Part shown: positions 7,947 through 16,403 of the stretch, in pieces
Numbering within the stretch: the first letter of the stretch is position 1
Layout: every line of letters starts with the position of its first letter
Source of the DNA: UBA1195 sp045598025
GTDB lineage: Bacteria; Bacteroidota; Bacteroidia; Bacteroidales; WCHB1-69
Reading direction: 5' to 3'
Assembly: GCA_045598025.1 (NCBI GenBank)
Contig: JAZLLH010000029.1
Location: 1-47,938, forward strand
DNA: 47,938 nucleotides
Made by a program: the position numbers and the translations under genes
Notes under the pieces: model-generated
Seen by the model: the letters and a program-made list of their open reading frames with translations, nothing else
What the model was told of the DNA's origin: nothing
Databases searched by the model: none

Positions 7947-9704
7947 ATGGAAAAAGAAAAAGCAATGAAAAGCATCAAAAGGGATAATTTGGTGCGGTTT
8001 TTCTGTATAGTATTGGTAATAATTGCATTGAATGCGATTTTTTCCCTGTTTTTCTTTCGTTGGGATCTGACCGGCGAAAAGCGCTATACTCTTTCCAAAT
8101 CAACAAAGACATTACTGAAAAATCTGGACGACATCGTTTATGTGAAGGTATATCTGGATGGAAATCTTCCACCTGATTTTTCCGAACTTTCGTTGAAAAC
8201 CAGAGAATTTTTAGATGAATGGAGGGTATATTCGTCCAACATACAATATGAGTTCATTGATCCGACAAAAGGCAAGACTCCCCAGGAACTTTCTGCTGTG
8301 TACGGAGAATTGTACAAAAAAGGATTGAATCCGCAACCTATACAGGATGTCAGTTCCGATGGAGGTGTAAATACGCGTTACATTGTTCCAGGTGCCATTA
8401 TTTCCTACCGTCAGCAGGAAATGCCATTGGATTTGTTGGATGCCGACAACGGCATTCTTTACAACCGAAGTGATATCATTAATTATTCCATTGAAAAATT
8501 GGAATATAACATAGGAAATGCTGTCCGCAGGCTGACTCATCAACAGAAAGCCAGTGTTGCTTTTCTGAAGGGTCATGGGGAATTGACGAACCTGCAGGTA
8601 TTCAGCGCAGCGACGGGAATAGCCGGATTTTACGATGTTGATTCTGTGCTGTTGGACAACAAAATAACGCGTCTTTTCAATGTAAAGATAACCGATTCCA
8701 CTACCGGTGATTTCAAAATAGAAGGCAACAAATATGATCTTTTGGTTATAGCCAAGCCTACTCTACCTTTCGGAAATTACGAAAAATTCATTTTGGATCA
8801 GTTTGTTATGCGTGGTGGGCGCATTTTGTGGTACATTGATCCTGTATTTGCGGAAATGGACAGTCTGATGCGTTATCCGGAAATGCCTTGTTTGGCTCGG
8901 GAACTGAATTTGGAGGACCTTTTCTTCCGGTATGGAATCCGTATGAATACAGATATGCTGCAGGATTTGAATGCCCTTCCCATTCCCGTTCGTTCCGGTG
9001 AGATGGCCGGTCAGGCCCAGTACAAAATGATACCATGGTATTATTTTCCCATAATCACTCCGCATAGCGATCATCCTGTAGTCCGGAATTTGAATGTTTT
9101 GAAAACCGAATTTGTCAGTTCCATTGATACGGTAGGGATGCGCCAAGGTTTGAAAAAGACGGTATTATTGTCCACCTCTTCCAATACAAAAGTAGTGAAT
9201 ACACCAGCCATTATCAGTCTTGAAACATTAAAAAAACGCGCAAATGTATTGGAATTTAATCAAAAAAATATTCCTGTCAGCGTGTTGGTAGAAGGCGTGT
9301 TTTCCTCTTTGTTCAGCGGATATGAAAATGTAGACCAGGCGGCTTTGGGCTTTTTGTCCAAATCCAAACCTACCAAGATGATTTTTGTCTCCGATGGAGA
9401 TATGATAAAAAATCAGGTCAATGAACAGCACTATCCGCTTCCTTTGGGATATGACCGTTTTACGGACAGAGGATACGGAAACCGTAATTTCCTGTTGAAT
9501 GCTGTCAATTATCTGTGCGATGACGAAGATATTGTTCAAATAAGATCCAAAGATTTTAAAATGAGATTGTTGGATAATCCACGCATATTGAAGGAAAAAA
9601 CTTTCTGGCAAGTTGTAAACGTCGTTTTGCCCTTAGTAATAATTCTTCTGATGGGTGTGGTGCTTTATTTCGTACGTCGCCGTAAATACGCATCCGTAAA
9701 ATAA
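7947..9704 (+). CDS. gldG: Gliding-motility ABC transporter auxiliary protein GldG
   Basis: About 585 residues. A short basic N-terminus precedes a membrane segment (VRFFCIVLVIIALNAIFSLF), then the GldG/ABC-transporter auxiliary domain with WDLTGEKRYTLS, followed by a large soluble domain, and a C-terminal membrane segment (VVNVVLPLVIILLMGVVLYF) with a basic tail. The ends are thus membrane-anchored and the middle is probably periplasmic. The ATG at 7947, 2 nt after the gldF stop, is preferred; an in-frame TTG at 7938 would overlap gldF by 7 nt. In Flavobacterium, GldG works with GldF and GldA. The order gldF-gldG is conserved. Confidence 0.92.
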   Translation: MEKEKAMKSIKRDNLVRFFCIVLVIIALNAIFSLFFFRWDLTGEKRYTLSKSTKTLLKNLDDIVYVKVYLDGNLPPDFSELSLKTREFLDEWRVYSSNIQYEFIDPTKGKTPQELSAVYGELYKKGLNPQPIQDVSSDGGVNTRYIVPGAIISYRQQEMPLDLLDADNGILYNRSDIINYSIEKLEYNIGNAVRRLTHQQKASVAFLKGHGELTNLQVFSAATGIAGFYDVDSVLLDNKITRLFNVKITDSTTGDFKIEGNKYDLLVIAKPTLPFGNYEKFILDQFVMRGGRILWYIDPVFAEMDSLMRYPEMPCLARELNLEDLFFRYGIRMNTDMLQDLNALPIPVRSGEMAGQAQYKMIPWYYFPIITPHSDHPVVRNLNVLKTEFVSSIDTVGMRQGLKKTVLLSTSSNTKVVNTPAIISLETLKKRANVLEFNQKNIPVSVLVEGVFSSLFSGYENVDQAALGFLSKSKPTKMIFVSDGDMIKNQVNEQHYPLPLGYDRFTDRGYGNRNFLLNAVNYLCDDEDIVQIRSKDFKMRLLDNPRILKEKTFWQVVNVVLPLVIILLMGVVLYFVRRRKYASVK

Positions 9705-9712
9705 TAACAGAT

Positions 9713-10807
9713 ATGCATAAAAAGAATAAAAGTAACCTTGTTTTCCTTATTGCTACTTGCCTTTTATTAGGATTGGCTGCTATTCTCTTATCCGTAAAAA
9801 GGTCCTCCTCCTCGTTTAAATCCCGTTACGTTGATTTTGCGGTGGAAGATACTGCCTCCATCCGGTGGATTTTCCTTGCCGACAATGATGGTTGCAGGGT
9901 ATTGCTGCAAAGACAGGATGAAGGTCATTGGTTGTTGAACAAAAAGCAGACGGCCATGCAGGAAAATGTGGTTGCCTTGCTTTCGGTAGTCCAAAATATA
10001 GCAGTGAAGGCTCCGGTGGCCAAGTCTGCACAGGAAAATGTAAACAAATGGTTGGCTACGGGAGCCAACAAGGTCCAGATAGCCTATTCGGACCAGCGCA
10101 TCCGTCTGGGAAAACTCCGTTTTTGGACTTATGAGCATGTCAAAACATACTATATCGGCACTCCTACCCAAGATAATTTGGGCAATTATGCCATCATGGA
10201 AGGCGGTAAAATGCCGTTTGTCGTATATCAACCCGGATTCAGGGGTTTTATTTCTCCATATTATTCTGCCATGGAGGCAGACTGGGTGAGCCATCAGTTG
10301 GTCAATCTCCGTATTTCGGAAATAAAAAAAGTGGTATTGAAAGATATGGAAGATGCTTCCGCTTCGTTGAGAATTGAGCGTCACGGAGAGCGTCATTTTG
10401 ATATTTTCAACGAGTCAACAGGTGAAATGCTGCCTGTTTATGACACTTTGAAATTGTACGATCATCTGGGGTCCTATCGGAATTTGAATTTTGAATTTGC
10501 TGTCAAGGAGCTGGGAAGTGATTCCAGAGATTCTATACTTTCACTGAAATTCAAGGAGCTGACACTTACTGATATTAAGGGAAATGAAACAAAACTTTCT
10601 TTTTATCGTATGCTGAATGAGTTCAATACAGAAGAATTTGAATACAACGAAGATTTCATGGATATCTACAACCGGGATAAGTTTTACATCACGGTTGGTG
10701 ATAATTTGAAGGATTTTTATGTAGGACAATTTTTTGTTTTCGATAGAATTCTCCAATCAATTTCATACTATTATCCTGAGAACGAGACGATTGCTATTCC
10801 TAGATAA
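9713..10807 (+). CDS. DUF4340-like membrane-anchored protein
   Basis: 364 residues: a basic N-terminus, one membrane segment (residues ~8-27, LVFLIATCLLLGLAAILLSV), then a soluble, probably periplasmic, domain of mixed alpha/beta composition with WLLNKKQTAM and YYIGTPTQDNLGNYAIMEGG. Position after gldG and general make-up fit the DUF4340 family, which commonly follows ABC-2/GldG genes. It begins 8 nt after gldG and is the last gene of the nadA-gldFG operon. Its biochemical role is unknown; from its place it probably belongs to the GldFG transporter complex. DUF4340 membership is from memory and is less certain than the position. Confidence 0.8.
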   Translation: MHKKNKSNLVFLIATCLLLGLAAILLSVKRSSSSFKSRYVDFAVEDTASIRWIFLADNDGCRVLLQRQDEGHWLLNKKQTAMQENVVALLSVVQNIAVKAPVAKSAQENVNKWLATGANKVQIAYSDQRIRLGKLRFWTYEHVKTYYIGTPTQDNLGNYAIMEGGKMPFVVYQPGFRGFISPYYSAMEADWVSHQLVNLRISEIKKVVLKDMEDASASLRIERHGERHFDIFNESTGEMLPVYDTLKLYDHLGSYRNLNFEFAVKELGSDSRDSILSLKFKELTLTDIKGNETKLSFYRMLNEFNTEEFEYNEDFMDIYNRDKFYITVGDNLKDFYVGQFFVFDRILQSISYYYPENETIAIPR

Positions 10808-10847
10808 AAAAATCGGCAAAAGAGAATGTTTTAAAGAAGAAAATGAT

Positions 10848-10855
10848 TACTTTTG
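10848..10855 (+). promoter_or_regulatory. ssb promoter, -7 element TACTTTTG
   Basis: An exact TAnnTTTG match 43 nt before the ssb ATG. It supports the start at 10899 over upstream in-frame starts, which would lie before the predicted transcription start near 10862. Confidence 0.65.
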
Positions 10856-10898
10856 CAGAGCAATAAACCTAAACATTAACCTTAAAATCTTACAAACT

Positions 10899-11318
10899 AT
10901 GTCAGGAATTAACAAAGTGATCCTAGTCGGAAATTTAGGGAGGGATCCCGAAGTCAAAGAATTGGAAGGCGGCACGAAAGTGGCCCGTTTTACCTTGGCC
11001 ACGACGGAATCGTACAAGGACAGAAACGGAGAGCGCAAAGATCTCACAGAGTGGCATAACATTGTGTGTTGGCGCAATTTGGCTGAAATCGCTGAAAAAT
11101 GGCTGATCAAGGGAAAGCAGATTTATCTTGAAGGCAAACTCCGCTCCCGTTCGTGGGAAGATAATGGCGTTAAAAAGTATACGACGGAAATCGTGGCAGA
11201 TAATTTCGTCATGCTGGGACGTGCGGAGACATCTTCCGTATCCTCTTCTCCGGATGGAATTTCAAATATGCCATCTGAGCCTCCTTTGACTGAGGAAATG
11301 GATAATTTGCCCTTCTAG
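10899..11318 (+). CDS. ssb: Single-stranded DNA-binding protein
   Basis: 139 residues. An OB-fold domain fills residues 1-~108, with the standard opening MSGINKVILVGNLGRDPEVK and the motifs FTLAT, TEWHNIVCWRNLAEIAEKWL and KGKQIYLEGKLRSRSW. A short Ser/Pro linker follows, then an acidic tip, EEMDNLPF, which matches the C-terminal peptide that recruits replication and repair partners. SSB coats single-stranded DNA during replication, recombination and repair. The frame is open further upstream, to 10734, but the family N-terminus and the promoter at 10848 fix the start at 10899. The DUF2461 gene follows 6 nt later. Confidence 0.97.
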   Translation: MSGINKVILVGNLGRDPEVKELEGGTKVARFTLATTESYKDRNGERKDLTEWHNIVCWRNLAEIAEKWLIKGKQIYLEGKLRSRSWEDNGVKKYTTEIVADNFVMLGRAETSSVSSSPDGISNMPSEPPLTEEMDNLPF

Positions 11319-11324
11319 AGACGA

Positions 11325-11993
11325 ATGATTCTACCCGCTTCTATATTCGATTTTCTGGCTCAGTTGGAGCGTAATAATAACAGAGACTGGTTCAAGGCCA
11401 ATAAATCCGTATATGACGGAATAATGGCTTTTTTGGACGGGTTTATAATCGAACTGATAGAGCGAATTTCTGCATTTGATCCTTCTGTCCGGAGGGAAAC
11501 GCCCAAGACTTCCATGTTCAGAATATACAGGGATCTTCGTTTCTCTCCGGATAAAACTCCATATAAAATCCATTTCGGCATCTATATAGCTCCTGGCGGA
11601 AAATCTTCTCCGCATGCGGGATACTATCTGCATTTGCAGCCCGGTGCTTCGGAATTTGCCGGTGGTTTGTGGTGTCCTCAGGCCGACATTCTGCAAAAAA
11701 TCCGTCAGGAAATTTATTATGAGCCTGAAAAGTTGGATGCCATTGTCCGTACGCCCGCTTTTACAAAGTACTTCGGTTCGCTTTTGGAAACCCAGAAGCT
11801 GAAGCGTCCTCCGAAAGATTATCCGGCCGATTTTCAGTATGTTGACTATTTGAAATACAAGCATTTCATAGGTTCCAGGTCTTATACGGACCAGCAGGTT
11901 CTTTCTTCCGGTTTTGAAGATGATGTAATAGAGAGTGCTTACCGGATTTATCCTTTGGTGCAGTACATAAACACCATCATTATGGATTATTGA
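11325..11993 (+). CDS. DUF2461 family protein (TIGR02453-like)
   Basis: 222 residues, full length for the family. The diagnostic N-terminal pattern is visible: FLAQLERNNNRDWFKANKS, then TSMFRIYRDLRFSPDKTPYK and GGLWCPQADILQKIRQEI, and a C-terminal basic stretch. The biochemical function of DUF2461 is unknown. It probably acts in the cytosol, as there is no signal or membrane segment. The start is 6 nt after the ssb stop, so the two are probably co-transcribed. No terminator was found before the next gene. Confidence 0.9.
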   Translation: MILPASIFDFLAQLERNNNRDWFKANKSVYDGIMAFLDGFIIELIERISAFDPSVRRETPKTSMFRIYRDLRFSPDKTPYKIHFGIYIAPGGKSSPHAGYYLHLQPGASEFAGGLWCPQADILQKIRQEIYYEPEKLDAIVRTPAFTKYFGSLLETQKLKRPPKDYPADFQYVDYLKYKHFIGSRSYTDQQVLSSGFEDDVIESAYRIYPLVQYINTIIMDY

Positions 11994-12036
11994 CAAATAA
12001 ATTCTTTTTTTTTGAAAAATCTATTCGGATTTTGCT

Positions 12037-12044
12037 TACTTTTG
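12037..12044 (+). promoter_or_regulatory. -7 element TACTTTTG of the T9SS cargo gene
   Basis: An exact TAnnTTTG match 38 nt before the ATG at 12083. A TTTG at 12011-12014, 22 nt upstream, could be the -33 element, one base beyond the usual spacing. Confidence 0.65.
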
Positions 12045-12082
12045 CGCAATCATACGAAATATAAATAATAAAACCATACGAT

Positions 12083-13840
12083 ATGAAAAAATTATTCACG
12101 ATGTTATTCTTGTTCGCCGGCATGTATCTGGCGAATTCGGCAGTAGTTCTGCGCGAAACATTCGAATCCGGTTCCCTCGGAACGGGATGGACTATCTATT
12201 CCAATGTGGGAGCGAACTCCCGCTGGAAGGTAGCTGAAGGCATTCTTAACGGATCGTCCAAATCCATTACCCCTTATGAGTGGACTTCAGGTACTCACTA
12301 TCTGGCTGGTGTTCCTTCTGTTACCGCAGGTAATTACAATGAGTGGCTGGTTTCTCCTGAGGTGACCATTCCCACTTCCCAGCAGGACAACATTATCTCT
12401 TTCGAAACTTATTATACGGATATGGGCAATGATATGACGCTCCGTTGGTTTGAAAGTGATACCTCCAAGGCCATCATTTTGTGGAGAGCAAGCAAGCCCA
12501 ACAAGTATGATTCCCCTGTTGAAGTCAACATTTCCAGTCTGAATGGTAAAAAAGGTCATTTTGCATGGGTAATGCGCCGTGAAGCTGTTTCCGCTATTGA
12601 CGGTTCCGCTTGGGGAATTGATATGATATGCGTGGAAACCGTAATCAATGGTGTGGATTTGGAGCCTACCCTTTTCCTTTCTCCCCTTGCGCACGAAGAT
12701 ATCAATATGTATAAAAAAGGAACAGATATTCCTGTGAGTGTTAAAGTTATCAACAACGGACAGACAGATGCCAAGGGATATACCATTTCCTATACATTTG
12801 AAGGCAATACAGTAACTGAATCCCTTCCTGATATCGCAGCTAAAGAAGAGATAACCTATACTTTCAAGAAAGCCATCAATGTTTCCAAAGCCAGTGCGTC
12901 CAACACCATCACGGTGAGCACACAAAGTGCAAACGATGAGGTTTCCAGTAATAATTCATTATCGATCAATTCCTTCTGGACATCCGAAAATTCCTGTCTG
13001 ACTTTCGATTTTGAGTCGGATGGCTATTTGGTTTCCGGTGATTGGGGTGCCAGTGGTTGGGTTGTTTATCAAGGTGACAAGAGTTCAACCTATAGAATTT
13101 CATCCTTGCAGACTATTTTTGATGCTGCCGGCAATTGCTGGGCAGTCGGAACGGCAGGCGGTACTTTGGCAACGGCTATTTGGGGTCATTTGGTCGCTTT
13201 TACCTGCTCCGATTTCAGCGAAACATCCATTGCCTGTGACCGTTGGATGATTCTTCCGAAGGTGCGCATCGGTAGCAATCCCACTTTCTTGAGTTGGGAT
13301 GCAGCTACGGCTAATACGGTTGCCGGAAAAGCTACGGAAGATTATGAAATTCTGGTTTCTACCAAAACGAATGCCATCTCAGATTTCACTAAGGTGCATG
13401 GTGTTGTGAAGGAAAAATTGGTGAATGCAAACGATGTGAAGGATAAACCCAGCACCCGTTACATTGACCTTTCTTCCTATTCTGGAAAGGATATTTACAT
13501 TGCTTTCCGTGATGTTACCAGTGGAAATGACAGAGGCATGCTCCTGGTGGATAACATCAAATTCTTGGGAACGGGTTCCATAGGAACCGATGTGAAAGAG
13601 ATGGAGTCCATTCAGACCAAGGTGTATCCGAATCCTGCCAACGATTTCGTTCGCATCGAATCGGAAAACAACATTCTTTCCGTTACAGTGTACAATGCAT
13701 TGGGACAAAAGGTATCCTTTGTTTCTGTGAACGACAATGTCTATTCCATGAACACTCAGGCTTTGAAAAACGGACTTTACATCATCCGCGTTGAAACCGA
13801 AGTTGGAACGGCTGTCGAAAAAGTGAATGTGGTCCGTTAA
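12083..13840 (+). CDS. Secreted T9SS type A cargo protein with two adhesin-like jelly-roll domains
   Basis: 585 residues. A signal peptide (about 1-20, MKKLFTMLFLFAGMYLANSA) is followed by a cleaved-adhesin/choice-of-anchor type domain (~22-190, with RETFESGSLGTGWTIYS and NEWLVSPEV), a CARDB-like domain (~195-296, VSVKVINNGQTDAKGYTISY), and a second domain like the first (~305-497, ending LLVDNIKFLG). Residues ~513-585 form a type A sorting domain of the type IX secretion system: VYPNPANDFVRIE, VTVYNALGQKV, LKNGLYIIRV. T9SS cargo is exported across the outer membrane and usually attached to the surface or released after domain cleavage. No catalytic motif is seen, so adhesion or binding is the likeliest role. 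Monocistronic, with its own promoter and terminator. Confidence 0.92.
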   Translation: MKKLFTMLFLFAGMYLANSAVVLRETFESGSLGTGWTIYSNVGANSRWKVAEGILNGSSKSITPYEWTSGTHYLAGVPSVTAGNYNEWLVSPEVTIPTSQQDNIISFETYYTDMGNDMTLRWFESDTSKAIILWRASKPNKYDSPVEVNISSLNGKKGHFAWVMRREAVSAIDGSAWGIDMICVETVINGVDLEPTLFLSPLAHEDINMYKKGTDIPVSVKVINNGQTDAKGYTISYTFEGNTVTESLPDIAAKEEITYTFKKAINVSKASASNTITVSTQSANDEVSSNNSLSINSFWTSENSCLTFDFESDGYLVSGDWGASGWVVYQGDKSSTYRISSLQTIFDAAGNCWAVGTAGGTLATAIWGHLVAFTCSDFSETSIACDRWMILPKVRIGSNPTFLSWDAATANTVAGKATEDYEILVSTKTNAISDFTKVHGVVKEKLVNANDVKDKPSTRYIDLSSYSGKDIYIAFRDVTSGNDRGMLLVDNIKFLGTGSIGTDVKEMESIQTKVYPNPANDFVRIESENNILSVTVYNALGQKVSFVSVNDNVYSMNTQALKNGLYIIRVETEVGTAVEKVNVVR

Positions 13841-13857
13841 GGCTACAAGATAACATT

Positions 13858-13884
13858 AAAGGGAGGCTTTCTGAGTCTCCCTTT
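13858..13884 (+). terminator. Terminator of the T9SS cargo gene
   Basis: AAAGGGAGGCT (13858-13868) pairs with AGTCTCCCTTT (13874-13884) through 11 positions with one G-T wobble and a 5-nt loop, and runs into further T residues. It lies 17 nt after the stop codon. Confidence 0.88.
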
Positions 13885-13986
13885 TTTTATGTCTCTTGTT
13901 TTCATTTTATAATTTTCATATAATCAAATTGTTGTGAAAAATATGCGATTTAAGAGACTTATTTGATTTTTATGATTCATAATATG

Positions 13987-14021
13987 AAAATAAGGAGAAA
14001 GTCTTTCTATCTCCTTATTTT
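13987..14021. terminator. Bidirectional terminator between convergent genes
   Basis: AAAATAAGGAGA (13987-13998) is perfectly complementary to TCTCCTTATTTT (14010-14021) with an 11-nt loop, and ends in T-runs on both strands. It should stop minus-strand mnmG transcription, since mnmG ends at 14047, and back up the cargo-gene terminator. Confidence 0.85.
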
Positions 14022-14046
14022 TTATTATAAATTGATAATCAGTGAA

Positions 14047-15921
14047 TTATCTTCCTAATAATACCAATAAAACGGAAATATCGGAAGGGGAGACCCCGCT
14101 GATGCGAGATGCCTGTCCCAGGGTTTGAGGTTTTATTCGGGTAAGTTTCTGTCGTGCTTCAGTTGATAGGGATTGTATTTGCATGTAGTCAAAATCCGGT
14201 TTCAAATAGATGTTTTCCATGTATTCCATTTTTTTTGCCATTTCTTTTTCCTTCTGAATATAGTTGGCATATTTGATACGGATTTCAGCCTGTTCTTTTT
14301 CTTCTTTTGTATAAGCATGCAACTCCATATATTCTTTCAGAGAGGGTATCTGTTCAATCAGGTATTCCAAACTGATTTCCGGCCGAAGCAGCAATTGACA
14401 TAATTTGGTTTTTTGGAATAGGGGAGAGGAGTCTATTTCTTCCAGAGCATTTTGAACTTCATCTGGCAATACGGGAGTGTTTTCCAAATAAGATTTGATT
14501 TCAGAAATATGATACTGTTTTTTCAGAAACAGTTCGTATCTTTCTTCTGAAACCAGGCCAATCTGTTTTCCTATTTCAGTCAGACGAATATCTGCATTGT
14601 CCTGTCGCAACAGAATTCTGTATTCGGCCCTGGACGTAAACATTCGGTAAGGTTCATCAACGCCTTTGGTGATTAAATCGTCAATGAGTACACCGATGTA
14701 AGCTTCATTTCGATGAAGTATCAGGGCTTCCATTCCATGGACTTTACGGTGGGCATTGATTCCAGCCATCAGTCCCTGACAGGCCGCTTCCTCATATCCG
14801 GTAGTTCCGTTGATCTGACCGGCGAAATACAGATTTTCTATACGCTTGGTTTCCAAACTTGCTTTTAGTTGAGTAGGAGGGAAGTAATCGTATTCGATGG
14901 CATAACCCGGTTTGATGATTTTTGCATTTTCCAATCCGGGAATATGTTTCATTGCTTCCACCTGTGTTTCCTCCGGCAGAGATGAAGAAAAACCGTTTAG
15001 GTAATATTCAATACCATTTTCGCTCTCCGGTTCCAAAAACAATTGATGACGGTCTTTCCCGGCAAAACGTTCTATCTTGTCTTCTATCGAAGGACAATAA
15101 CGTGGACCTATACCCTGAATTCTTCCTTGAAACATGGGAGAATATTTGAATCCGGTTCGAAGGATTTCGTGTACGGTTTCATTGGTATAAGTAATCCAGC
15201 AGCTTTTTTGTTCCAGGGGGTGTTTCTGATTCATGTAGGAAAATCCGACGATGTCAGCATCTCCCTTTTGTTCTTCCATTTTTTGAAAATCAATTGTCCG
15301 TCCGTCTATGCGAACGGGCGTACCTGTCTTCAGCCGGTCGCTTTCGAAACCCAGATGCTGTAAGTTTTCTGTTAATCCGCAAGCGGCCATTTCTCCCAGA
15401 CGTCCTCCTGAAAAATGGATTTCGCCGATGTGGATTTTCCCGTTCAGGAAAGTTCCATTGGTCAAAATTACGGATTTAGCAGAAAAGGAAGCTCCTAATT
15501 TCGTTTGCACGCCCGTTACTTTCCCTTCGGAAACAATGAGCGCTGTCACGGTGTCTTCTCGTATATCCAAATGGGGTGTGTGTATCAGGATTTTTTTCCA
15601 TTCAGCAGAAAAGCGATATTTGTCATTCTGAGATCTCGGACTCCACATCGCAGGTCCTTTGGAACGGTTCAGCATCCGGAATTGAATCATGGACAAATCA
15701 GCAACGACAGAAGTCATGCCACCCAAGGCATCTATTTCTCGAACAATTTGTCCTTTGGCGACACCACCAATTGCCGGATTACAGGACATTGCAGCAAACA
15801 AATTTATGTTCATGCTCAGAAGCAACGTCTCAGAGCCCAGACGAGCCGCCGCACAAGCAGCTTCACAACCGGCATGCCCTCCGCCTACCACGATAACGTC
15901 ATACAATTTGCTGTATTCCAT
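14047..15921 (-). CDS. mnmG: tRNA U34 carboxymethylaminomethylation enzyme MnmG (GidA)
   Basis: 624 residues, full length. MnmG with MnmE installs the 5-carboxymethylaminomethyl group on wobble uridine 34, using FAD and a folate donor. The FAD-binding motif VVGGGHAGCEAA is at residues ~11-22. The family signatures SCNPAIGGVAKGQIVREIDA, DNADIRLTEIGKQ and the C-terminal PQTLGQASRISGVSPSDI are all present. It is downstream of ybeY on the same strand with a 34-nt gap that contains a promoter-like TAAATTTG and a parS-like palindrome. mnmG is often near the replication origin in bacteria, but no dnaA, parAB or mnmE gene is seen here. Confidence 0.97.
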   Translation of the reverse strand: MEYSKLYDVIVVGGGHAGCEAACAAARLGSETLLLSMNINLFAAMSCNPAIGGVAKGQIVREIDALGGMTSVVADLSMIQFRMLNRSKGPAMWSPRSQNDKYRFSAEWKKILIHTPHLDIREDTVTALIVSEGKVTGVQTKLGASFSAKSVILTNGTFLNGKIHIGEIHFSGGRLGEMAACGLTENLQHLGFESDRLKTGTPVRIDGRTIDFQKMEEQKGDADIVGFSYMNQKHPLEQKSCWITYTNETVHEILRTGFKYSPMFQGRIQGIGPRYCPSIEDKIERFAGKDRHQLFLEPESENGIEYYLNGFSSSLPEETQVEAMKHIPGLENAKIIKPGYAIEYDYFPPTQLKASLETKRIENLYFAGQINGTTGYEEAACQGLMAGINAHRKVHGMEALILHRNEAYIGVLIDDLITKGVDEPYRMFTSRAEYRILLRQDNADIRLTEIGKQIGLVSEERYELFLKKQYHISEIKSYLENTPVLPDEVQNALEEIDSSPLFQKTKLCQLLLRPEISLEYLIEQIPSLKEYMELHAYTKEEKEQAEIRIKYANYIQKEKEMAKKMEYMENIYLKPDFDYMQIQSLSTEARQKLTRIKPQTLGQASRISGVSPSDISVLLVLLGR

Positions 15922-15930
15922 GTTTGTTGA

Positions 15931-15946
15931 TGTTTCACATGAAACA
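15931..15946. promoter_or_regulatory. parS-like palindrome in front of mnmG
   Basis: TGTTTCACATGAAACA has 7-bp perfect arms (TGTTTCA/TGAAACA) and differs from the widely conserved ParB-binding site TGTTTCACGTGAAACA at one base, the ninth. It sits 10 nt upstream of the mnmG start and overlaps the predicted transcription start. It may be a chromosome-partition site or an mnmG operator. Confidence 0.5.
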
Positions 15947-15952
15947 AATTTA
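15945..15952 (-). promoter_or_regulatory. Possible mnmG promoter, -7 element TAAATTTG
   Basis: On the minus strand TAAATTTG fits TAnnTTTG and would start RNA near 15938, about 17 nt before the ATG and inside the parS-like palindrome. mnmG may therefore be transcribed separately from the upstream ybeY. Confidence 0.5.
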
Positions 15953-15955
15953 TAA

Positions 15956-16399
15956 TTAATTCGTTTTCAAGTGATTATTGTAATATTTTTGGATATAGAA
16001 GTCTTCTTTTCCCCGCATGACAGTTTCCTCTTTTTTGCTTTTGTCCTTATATCCGCACAAATGAAGAATACCATGAATGAGTACACGTAAAAGTTCTGTT
16101 TGGACAGGAACTTTGAATTCTTTGGCATTATCTCTCACTCTTTCTATACTGATGACGATATCTCCCGACAATACCGGATGTTCACAGTCGTCAAATGTGA
16201 TGATATCCGTCAGATAATCGTGTTGAAGGAATTGCCTGTTGACATCCAAAATGTAATTGTCGTCACAGAAAAGGTAATTGATTTCTCCTATCTCTTTTCC
16301 TTCATCTGTCGCTGTTTCTTCTATCCATTTTCGTATAAAAGTCTTGTTTTTCAGCGTAAAAGGAATTTCTTGACTATAAAAATTGATGTGTCCTGCCAT
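15956..16399 (-). CDS. ybeY: rRNA maturation endonuclease YbeY
   Basis: 147 residues from the chosen ATG at 16399 (MAGHINFYSQ), which lies just after the upstream gene's stop; an in-frame ATG at 16432 would overlap that gene by 29 nt. YbeY is a single-strand endoribonuclease for 16S rRNA 3'-end maturation and ribosome quality control. The signature LTDIITFD and the metal motif HGILHLCGYKDK are clear. In E. coli the motif is H-x3-H-x5-H; here the third His is replaced by Asp (GYKD), a change I associate with Bacteroidota homologues. The middle gene of ATPase-ybeY-mnmG. Confidence 0.93.
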   Translation of the reverse strand: MAGHINFYSQEIPFTLKNKTFIRKWIEETATDEGKEIGEINYLFCDDNYILDVNRQFLQHDYLTDIITFDDCEHPVLSGDIVISIERVRDNAKEFKVPVQTELLRVLIHGILHLCGYKDKSKKEETVMRGKEDFYIQKYYNNHLKTN

Positions 16400-16403
16400 G
16401 GTA

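Noticed and set aside
10734..10898. Upstream extension of ssb to an earlier start
   Set aside because: It would overlap the DUF4340 gene, lies before the promoter at 10848, and adds residues that no SSB has. The standard MSGINKVILVG start is at 10899.
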